This document shows positions 1 through 4,446 of a DNA stretch of 10,733 nucleotides, one piece after another (within the stretch, counting starts at the first letter, position 1; the number at the start of each line of letters is the position of its first letter). The notes beneath the pieces were generated by a model. It ran no database searches. It was not told the DNA's origin and saw only the letters and a program-made list of their open reading frames with translations. The position numbers were made by a program, and so were the translations under genes. Source of the DNA: an uncultured Bacilli bacterium (GTDB lineage: Bacteria; Bacillota_I; Bacilli_A; RF39; UBA660). The stretch covers positions 1 through 10,733 of the forward strand of contig CANPWK010000027.1 in assembly GCA_947584105.1 (NCBI GenBank), written 5' to 3'.

Positions 1-49
1 AATCATTGATAGTCATTATCGGTTGACTTCTAAATATTCCATAATTCAT
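1..49 (-). CDS. Probable MobV/Pre-type relaxase, N-terminal fragment (runs off window)
   Basis: Only the first 16 codons are inside the window, beginning MNYGIFRSQPIMTIND. The start is set by a good ribosome binding site (GAGAGGA, about 7 bases upstream of the ATG). The opening MNY-I-FRS followed by a short Thr-Ile-Asn-Asp stretch is what I recall from Firmicutes MobV-family plasmid mobilisation relaxases, which nick an origin of transfer and start conjugative mobilisation. It lies 65 bases downstream of the 433-aa gene, on the same strand and behind a terminator, so it is probably a separate transcription unit. The call rests on 16 residues and on memory of the family, so it is tentative. 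If right, the left end of the window belongs to a mobilisable plasmid or integrated mobilisable element. Confidence 0.45.
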   Translation of the reverse strand, partial: MNYGIFRSQPIMTIND

Positions 50-82
50 TATATCATCCTCTCTTTCTTATATTTTGATATT

Positions 83-107
83 AAAAAAGATACTATTTAA
101 CGTATCT
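83..107 (-). terminator. Rho-independent terminator after the 433-aa gene
   Basis: On the minus strand a perfect 6-bp stem (AGATAC/GTATCT, arms 102-107 and 88-93) with an 8-base loop is followed directly by a run of six T's (complement of 83-88). It begins 7 bases beyond the stop codon of the 433-aa gene and so closes the two-gene unit before the relaxase-like gene. The stem is short and AT-rich. Confidence 0.65.
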
Positions 108-114
108 ACTCAAA

Positions 115-1416
115 TTATTTTATTATTTCAGTGATTTTATACACATATTTACCTTTTGTAGGAATCATTATTATTTTTAAAGTGTCTGTATCATCAAATG
201 TTTCAATATTTTTTATAAACTTATTGACTTCTTTAGCATTTGAACATTTTACATCATAATACTTTATAATGATCTTTTTAATTTTTATATCAATTCCTAA
301 TATATTAAATATAACATTTTCGGAAATGCTCATCAACGATGTTTTTGGCATATTAATTAAACTTTGTACTTTTTCTAAATCCATATCTTTTTTAGATATA
401 GTAATGAATACATTAACCCCTTTCTCTTTCTTTTTTGAAGCCATTATAAATCTATATAACTCATTTATATTCATAACATCATCTTTTGATATTTCATTAG
501 GAACATTAAATGTTTTATTAAAATATTTTTCTATTTCCAAAATTCTTTCAACTATATTAATATAATGTTGAAGAGAATCAATTTCTTCTTGTGAAATATT
601 TTTTTTACTTTCCCCTGACATTATTGTTTTTTTCTCATTTTTTTCATACATGTAATATGATTTAGTCAATAAATTTAAAACAAATTTATTGAAAGTTAGC
701 ACTGTTTTACAATCATTAATTTTTGTTTCATTTATTTTATAATTAAGATTACAATTTACATATTTATCAGTTATTTCTAGTTTTAATTCCAAAAAGACTG
801 GTTTCAAGCTTTGATGATAATTATTGAATAAAAAAGTATTACTTGATAATTGTTTAACTAACTTTAATTGAATACTTGATAGTTTAAATTTTGAATCATG
901 AAAACATATATCTACATTCCATTTTATTTTAGGCACTTCTCTTTTCGAAGGCATAATATAAGATTTTACACCTTCTTGCATTGGAGATAATTCAGGATTA
1001 GGATATGGATCCAAAACGTTACCTAGATATTGTTCAAATTTATTTAACTTAACTTCTATTGGAGTATCTGAAAATTGTATAATATCCATCATTTTTTGTT
1101 TATCTTTAATATCTTTATATCTTTCATCTAAAATAGTAAATGAACCTTTAAAATTTAGAGGATATTTAACAATAGATTCTTTTCTAGTTGGTTTACTCAT
1201 TAATCTATACTTCCCATCATTCATCTTAGCAATATCAACAGTAAAATATGGAAATAGACTATGGGACATTGCCATTTGCATAAACCTATCATTTGCACAA
1301 CTCATTTGAAAATTATTTATGGTTAAATTATTTTCTTGTTTTTCAATATTGGTCTGATGAATTTCTTCTATTTGGCTATTTTCAATATCTCCTATCTTAT
1401 TTTTTGTACTGACCAT
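115..1416 (-). CDS. 433-aa protein of unknown family; N-terminal motif shared with its membrane partner
   Basis: I do not recognise the family. The protein is hydrophilic, rich in Lys, Ile and Asn, with no signal peptide, no membrane segment and no Walker A motif, so it is probably cytosolic. Residues 5-21 (KNKIGDIENSQIEEIHQ) repeat the pattern in the C-terminal tail of the 56-aa membrane peptide encoded just upstream: N-K-I-x2-I-x2-S-x-I-x2-I-x-Q. About 80 further residues separate this tail from a stretch with alternating beta-like and charged segments. The start ATG lies one base after the upstream stop codon, with AGGAG about 10 bases before it, so the two genes are almost certainly co-transcribed and translationally coupled. 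The unit sits between an amidase remnant and a relaxase-like gene, which suggests mobile cargo. By analogy with amyloid-signalling pairs it could be the sensor or regulator of the membrane peptide; that role is inference. An abortive-infection protein of a known but divergent family is the main alternative. Confidence 0.8.
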   Translation of the reverse strand: MVSTKNKIGDIENSQIEEIHQTNIEKQENNLTINNFQMSCANDRFMQMAMSHSLFPYFTVDIAKMNDGKYRLMSKPTRKESIVKYPLNFKGSFTILDERYKDIKDKQKMMDIIQFSDTPIEVKLNKFEQYLGNVLDPYPNPELSPMQEGVKSYIMPSKREVPKIKWNVDICFHDSKFKLSSIQLKLVKQLSSNTFLFNNYHQSLKPVFLELKLEITDKYVNCNLNYKINETKINDCKTVLTFNKFVLNLLTKSYYMYEKNEKKTIMSGESKKNISQEEIDSLQHYINIVERILEIEKYFNKTFNVPNEISKDDVMNINELYRFIMASKKKEKGVNVFITISKKDMDLEKVQSLINMPKTSLMSISENVIFNILGIDIKIKKIIIKYYDVKCSNAKEVNKFIKNIETFDDTDTLKIIMIPTKGKYVYKITEIIK

Positions 1417-1417
1417 T

Positions 1418-1588
1418 TTATTTGTTCTCCTGATTTATATCTCTAATTGTGCTATCTTTTATATTACTAATTTTATTAGTTTTTTTCGTATATTGTACTC
1501 CACCTATAAAACCTAAAATTCCTGTAAAAATTGCAATAGTAATTTCTAATATTGTTCTAATAGTTTGGTTATCAATAAAATCAAACAT
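1418..1588 (-). CDS. 56-aa single-pass membrane peptide with a C-terminal repeat-like tail
   Basis: This small gene has a strong ribosome binding site (GAGGTGG, 4 bases before the ATG) and a stop codon one base before the next start. Residues 1-12 are polar, residues about 13-33 form one hydrophobic membrane helix containing GILGFIGG, and residues 34-56 form a charged tail. The Lys-Lys just after the helix would place the tail in the cytoplasm by the positive-inside rule. The tail, TNKISNIKDSTIRDINQ at 37-53, has the same spacing of Ile, Ser and Gln as residues 5-21 of the adjacent 433-aa protein. Size and topology fit a small membrane effector (pore-former, holin-like) or a membrane anchor. 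The tail-to-tail match suggests that the two proteins meet through this motif, perhaps as an amyloid-like seed; that part is inference. I know no named family for it. Confidence 0.75.
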   Translation of the reverse strand: MFDFIDNQTIRTILEITIAIFTGILGFIGGVQYTKKTNKISNIKDSTIRDINQENK

Positions 1589-1606
1589 AGTACCACCTCA
1601 ATTATT

Positions 1607-1615
1607 ATTATATCA
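1607..1615 (-). promoter_or_regulatory. Extended -10 promoter for the two-gene membrane peptide unit
   Basis: The minus strand reads TGATATAAT here, a perfect extended -10 element. No good -35 is seen at the usual distance (TAGGAA at 1630-1635), which is tolerated by extended -10 promoters. Transcription would start only about a dozen bases before the 56-aa gene, leaving just enough leader for its ribosome binding site. Confidence 0.5.
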
Positions 1616-1616
1616 C

Positions 1617-1644
1617 AATAAAAGATACTTTCCTACGAAGTACC
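1617..1644 (-). terminator. Weak hairpin terminator after the amidase remnant
   Basis: On the minus strand a 7-bp stem including one G-U pair (GGTACTT/AAGTATC, arms 1638-1644 and 1624-1630) has a 7-base loop and is followed by TTTTATT. It sits between the amidase remnant and the promoter of the membrane peptide unit and would insulate the unit from read-through. The T-tract is short, so termination may be partial. Confidence 0.4.
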
Positions 1645-1677
1645 TTAACTATTTATAGATTCTTATTTGTTATATCT

Positions 1678-1752
1678 CTACATTACATTGGGGAATACAT
1701 AACTCGGGTGCCCTGGGTCAATAACAATTCCTTTAACTCTTTTTCCATTCAT
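1678..1752 (-). pseudogene. Remnant: start of an N-acetylmuramoyl-L-alanine amidase (Amidase_3) gene
   Basis: A 24-codon frame with a proper ribosome binding site (GAGGTG, 6 bases before ATG) reads MNGKRVKGIVIDPGH, then departs into PSYVFPNVM and stops at TAG. The first part matches the beginning of Amidase_3-type cell-wall amidases, where beta-strand 1 ends in IDPGHGG and the His binds the catalytic zinc. Nothing in the following 90 bases continues an amidase in any minus-strand frame. The break falls exactly where the second Gly of DPGHGG should be. This looks like the 5' end of a gene cut by insertion or deletion, and it may mark the edge of the mobile segment to its left. A genuine short peptide gene is possible but less likely. 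Confidence 0.55.
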
Positions 1753-1815
1753 GACATTCACCTCTAGTATAAATTATGTTTTTCTATACTTTTGGTGACA
1801 TATTCTACAATTAAG

Positions 1816-2697
1816 CTAATGATGATTTAGATGCTTAATATCAAAATGACAAGATTTATCATTACATGTTTCATCAACATTTTCTAATTCTAAAGTAGCA
1901 TGACAGATTCCCTGTTTTCTTAATTCATCTTTGATTAACTTCTTTAGATTATCTGTTTTTAAGTCACTTACTATATGCATAGTTGCATAATTTTTATATC
2001 CATCTATACTCCAAATATGAATATGATGTATGTCTATAACACCATTTATTTTTAATAAATTTTTTCTTATTTGATCAACAGATATTCCTTTTGGAATCTT
2101 TTCTAAAAATAAATCTAAAATTGCTTTTAAATTACAACAAGCTTGAATTAAAATAAATAAAGATACTATAATTGATAAAATTGGATCAATTAATTTGATA
2201 TCAGTAAATTTTATCAAAATAGCTCCTATTAATACTATTACCCAACCTAATACATCCTCTAACATATGTAAATTAACTGATTTTTGATTTAATGAATCAC
2301 CATCTTTAGTATAATAGGCAGCAAAAAAGTTTACTATAACTCCAACGATTGCTAAAACAAGCATTCCATTATAATTTATTCCTGTAGGTGTTATTATTCT
2401 ATATATAGCATTATATATAATAAAACAAGAGCCTACAAATAATATTATAGTAGTAATTAGACTTCCTATTACCGAATATCTTATATAACCATATGTATAC
2501 TTATTATCTGCTTTTCTTTTACTAATTTTTTCTAAAAAATAAGATATACCAATACTAATAGCATCACCAATGTCATGGATAGCATCTGATGCAATTGCGA
2601 TACTGTTAGTTAAAGAGCCACCAATAAATTCAAAAATACTAAAAGAAAGATTTAAGATAAATGCTAATAAAATATTCTTTTCTGTTTTATTTTTCAT
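1816..2697 (-). CDS. Cation diffusion facilitator (CDF) family zinc/divalent metal exporter
   Basis: At 293 aa this is a normal-length CDF transporter, a proton-coupled exporter of Zn2+ or similar divalent cations in the plasma membrane. Six hydrophobic segments are visible, followed by a cytosolic C-terminal domain. Transmembrane segment 2 carries H41-x3-D45 (SDAIHDIGD) and segment 5 carries H144-x3-D148 (LHMLED); this His/Asp set is the transport site typical of zinc-type members. The cytosolic domain has the HHIHIW signature (224-229). The tail is rich in possible metal ligands: C265-H266, C278, C283-H284, H289, H292 and H293. The AAGGAA ribosome binding site is about 11 bases upstream, a long spacing. 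The gene stands alone, with its own sigma-A promoter and a possible operator overlapping it, which suggests metal-regulated expression. Confidence 0.92.
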   Translation of the reverse strand: MKNKTEKNILLAFILNLSFSIFEFIGGSLTNSIAIASDAIHDIGDAISIGISYFLEKISKRKADNKYTYGYIRYSVIGSLITTIILFVGSCFIIYNAIYRIITPTGINYNGMLVLAIVGVIVNFFAAYYTKDGDSLNQKSVNLHMLEDVLGWVIVLIGAILIKFTDIKLIDPILSIIVSLFILIQACCNLKAILDLFLEKIPKGISVDQIRKNLLKINGVIDIHHIHIWSIDGYKNYATMHIVSDLKTDNLKKLIKDELRKQGICHATLELENVDETCNDKSCHFDIKHLNHH

Positions 2698-2765
2698 ACT
2701 TCAATTTATTCCTTCCACTATAATATTACCTAAAAATAATAAAAATTTTTGTTTATCATTATAAC

Positions 2766-2783
2766 TATACCACACTAAGTATA
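2766..2783. promoter_or_regulatory. Possible operator: inverted repeat over the CDF promoter -10
   Basis: TATAC (2766-2770) and GTATA (2779-2783) form an inverted repeat with an 8-base centre that overlaps the -10 box and start site of the CDF gene. Dyads in this position are typical of repressors such as ArsR/CzrA or MerR-type metal sensors. The arms are only 5 bp in AT-rich DNA, so chance is quite possible, and no regulator gene is adjacent. Confidence 0.3.
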
Positions 2784-2807
2784 ATTGAATACATATTAAC
2801 TTGTCAA
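2778..2807 (-). promoter_or_regulatory. Sigma-A type promoter of the CDF exporter gene
   Basis: The minus strand has a perfect -35 TTGACA (2802-2807), an 18-base spacer and a -10 TATACT (2778-2783). Transcription would start near 2771, giving a leader of about 70 bases before the CDF start codon. I see no recognisable riboswitch in that leader. Confidence 0.7.
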
Positions 2808-2836
2808 GATATAAACTTTTACTGATTTTTTATACT

Positions 2837-2861
2837 AAAAAAATAATTACAATTCAGTAAT
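2837..2861 (-). terminator. Candidate terminator after the Abi_2 pseudogene
   Basis: On the minus strand ATTAC and GTAAT (2857-2861 and 2846-2850) form a 5-bp stem with a 6-base loop, followed two bases later by seven T's (2837-2843). An overlapping alternative stem TTACA/TGTAA is also possible. It lies just past the TAA that ends the Abi_2 reading frame at 2873-2875, and before the CDF promoter. Confidence 0.45.
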
Positions 2862-2872
2862 GTAACTATTTT

Positions 2873-3793
2873 TTAAAGCTCAGACAAATCTTGCCAATTA
2901 TCAGGGAACCCAATTTTATTTAATAACTGATTAGTTGGAACAATATTAGTTTTACCATCTAATATATCAAATTCATAACCAATTTCGTTCATCATTTCTT
3001 TAAATTCATCAGCTGATAACATTTGTTTTAATATAATTATAACGGCAAACAGGTCATCTTTTCCATAAATATATGTATCATCAATTTTAGGTATATCTAA
3101 TAGATTATGATATTTATTATCTGGAATAGGTCTTTGGGTTTTATGTTCATATAAAATATCTTCATGAGCACATAAATTTCTATAATTAGCTAAAATATGT
3201 AAATATACTGATAAAGTTTCAGGATCTTATTTATACAAATCCGCAATTCTCTTTTTATCTTCATATTTTAAAATATCATAATATTCCGAAACCAATCCAA
3301 AAGAAAGAACTTTGACTAATATCCACATTGGTACATAACCATAATTAGTAATATAGTGATATGTAGCTGTATGTTTAGTGCCATTTATTCTAATTTGTCT
3401 ACTTACTTTATTTAATACGTCTCTAACTTGTCTAATTTGCATAGAATCATTGGTATAATTTTTAACTTGTAAGTATTCTTTATCGTTAACTCCATAACTT
3501 TGAGATAATTCATAACTAATAATTGATTTTATATTATTTTCTACAACTAATAAATTTTTAAAAAATATATTTCTTAAATGGCGATCAAATAAGAACATAC
3601 CATATAATTCTTCAAATGTTGTACCTTTTATAAATTTATCATAAGAAGTTTCAAAAAAATGACGATATCCACTTATAAAAAAATAATTTTCTCTAAGTAA
3701 AATCTGCTTAGCTTTATCTTCATCAAAAAAAACTAAGCCTCTGTTTTTTAATATATCTATTTGTTCATCTAAATTTCTGAATACTTTCTTCAT
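2873..3793 (-). pseudogene. Abi_2-family abortive infection protein (AbiD/AbiF-like), interrupted by an in-frame TAA
   Basis: The first frame gives 188 aa (3793-3227) with the hallmarks of Abi_2 proteins: an N-terminal LDEQIDILKNRGL segment, then FDRHLRNIFFKNLLVVENNIKS and VPMWILVKVLSFG. It ends ...ADLYK at a TAA (3227-3229). Exactly the same frame continues for another 117 codons (DPETLSVYLHILANYRNLCA...) to a TAA at 2873-2875. The continuation contains RNLCAH, a R-x4-H motif of the HEPN RNase type, where Abi_2 proteins carry their presumed active site. Total length of about 306 codons is normal for the family. So a single nonsense codon separates the N-terminal half from the catalytic motif. 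Family members act in phage abortive infection or as toxins in toxin-antitoxin systems. No antitoxin gene is adjacent. The ribosome binding site is weak (GGTGAT). The protein made is probably inactive unless the stop is read through; a sequencing error is also possible. Confidence 0.85.
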
Positions 3794-3808
3794 ATCATCA
3801 CCATCATC

Positions 3809-3837
3809 AGTATAACATAAATAAAAAAAAAGAACAA
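3809..3837 (-). promoter_or_regulatory. Weak promoter candidate for the Abi_2 gene
   Basis: A -10 TATACT (3809-3814) lies 17 bases from TTGTTC (3832-3837, 4 of 6 matches to the -35 consensus). The -35 is embedded in the terminator of the lipoprotein gene. The leader to the Abi_2 start would be under 15 bases. Tentative. Confidence 0.33.
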
Positions 3838-3846
3838 TTATGTTCT
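3823..3846 (-). terminator. Terminator overlapping the lipoprotein stop codon
   Basis: On the minus strand a perfect 6-bp stem AGAACA/TGTTCT with a 4-base loop is followed by eight further T's. The first two bases of the stem are the AG of the lipoprotein gene's TAG stop, so termination signal and stop codon overlap. Confidence 0.75.
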
Positions 3847-4399
3847 AATATTCATATATACCAAGTATTTTTTCTTCATCAGATTCATCGATATCATCGA
3901 TTTGCCATTTTCCATCTTCATCTTTAGTTAGTGTAAAATAAATGGTATATTTGACTTTATCTGTTGCCTTTTTCATTTGTTCTAACTTATAATCCATGTA
4001 CTTACTTATATCATAATTTCCAGATTCATCATTAAATTCATCTTTATGTTCCTCTAAATAAGCATCACTTGCTTGATTAATTTTATAAAAATCTGTAACT
4101 TCTATTTCAGCTTCTACTGTAGCTGTTTCTCCATTTACAGTTTCATCTTTTATTTTATAAGTTAAATCTTCAAAATGCTTTTTCATAATATCTTTATAAC
4201 TTTCTTTTTGTGTATCATTAAAAGATTCTTCTTTTTCTATGACTAGATCTAAATCTTCTAATACACTATCATCTAATGACTGGTAATTATTTAAATATGC
4301 CTCTACTTTTTTAGTAGGAGTATTATCTACATTAGATACATTTAATGAACATCCTGTTAGTGCAACAAAAGCAAATAAAGAAAATAAAATCTTTTTCAT
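3845..4399 (-). CDS. Small surface lipoprotein, unknown function
   Basis: The 184-aa product begins with a lipoprotein signal: MKK, a hydrophobic core, and the lipobox LTGC with the modified Cys at residue 17. It should be exported by Sec, lipidated and anchored on the outer face of the membrane. The mature part is very acidic, with helical residues 30-75 (PTKKVEAYLNNYQSLD...) followed by strands such as TATVEAEIEVTDFYKI and VKYTIYFTLTKDEDGKWQIDD. This helix-then-sheet order with a closing 'dGkWqId' strand resembles NTF2-like DUF4878/DUF5105-type lipoproteins of Firmicutes; I infer the fold and cannot name the function. The GGGAGGG ribosome binding site is ideal (5-base spacing). It follows the calcium ATPase gene by 47 bases. 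Two tandem TATAAT boxes at 4439-4451 lack convincing -35 elements, so it may be co-transcribed with the ATPase or have a weak promoter of its own. Confidence 0.85.
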   Translation of the reverse strand: MKKILFSLFAFVALTGCSLNVSNVDNTPTKKVEAYLNNYQSLDDSVLEDLDLVIEKEESFNDTQKESYKDIMKKHFEDLTYKIKDETVNGETATVEAEIEVTDFYKINQASDAYLEEHKDEFNDESGNYDISKYMDYKLEQMKKATDKVKYTIYFTLTKDEDGKWQIDDIDESDEEKILGIYEY

Positions 4400-4446
4400 C
4401 TAATCCCTCCCTTATTAATTTGGGATAAAATATTTTAAATTATACA

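Noticed and set aside
269..565. 98-aa open frame on the plus strand
   Set aside because: It lies wholly inside the 433-aa gene, antisense, lacks a ribosome binding site, and is the hydrophobic shadow expected from Lys/Glu-rich codons read in reverse.
1449..1658. 69-aa plus-strand frame with a hydrophobic N-terminus
   Set aside because: It is antisense to the 56-aa membrane peptide gene, whose minus-strand frame has a strong ribosome binding site, an extended -10 box and a 1-base link to the next gene.
2698..2771. Riboswitch in the CDF leader
   Set aside because: The leader is about 70 bases of nearly pure A/T without paired elements or conserved motifs that I can recognise.
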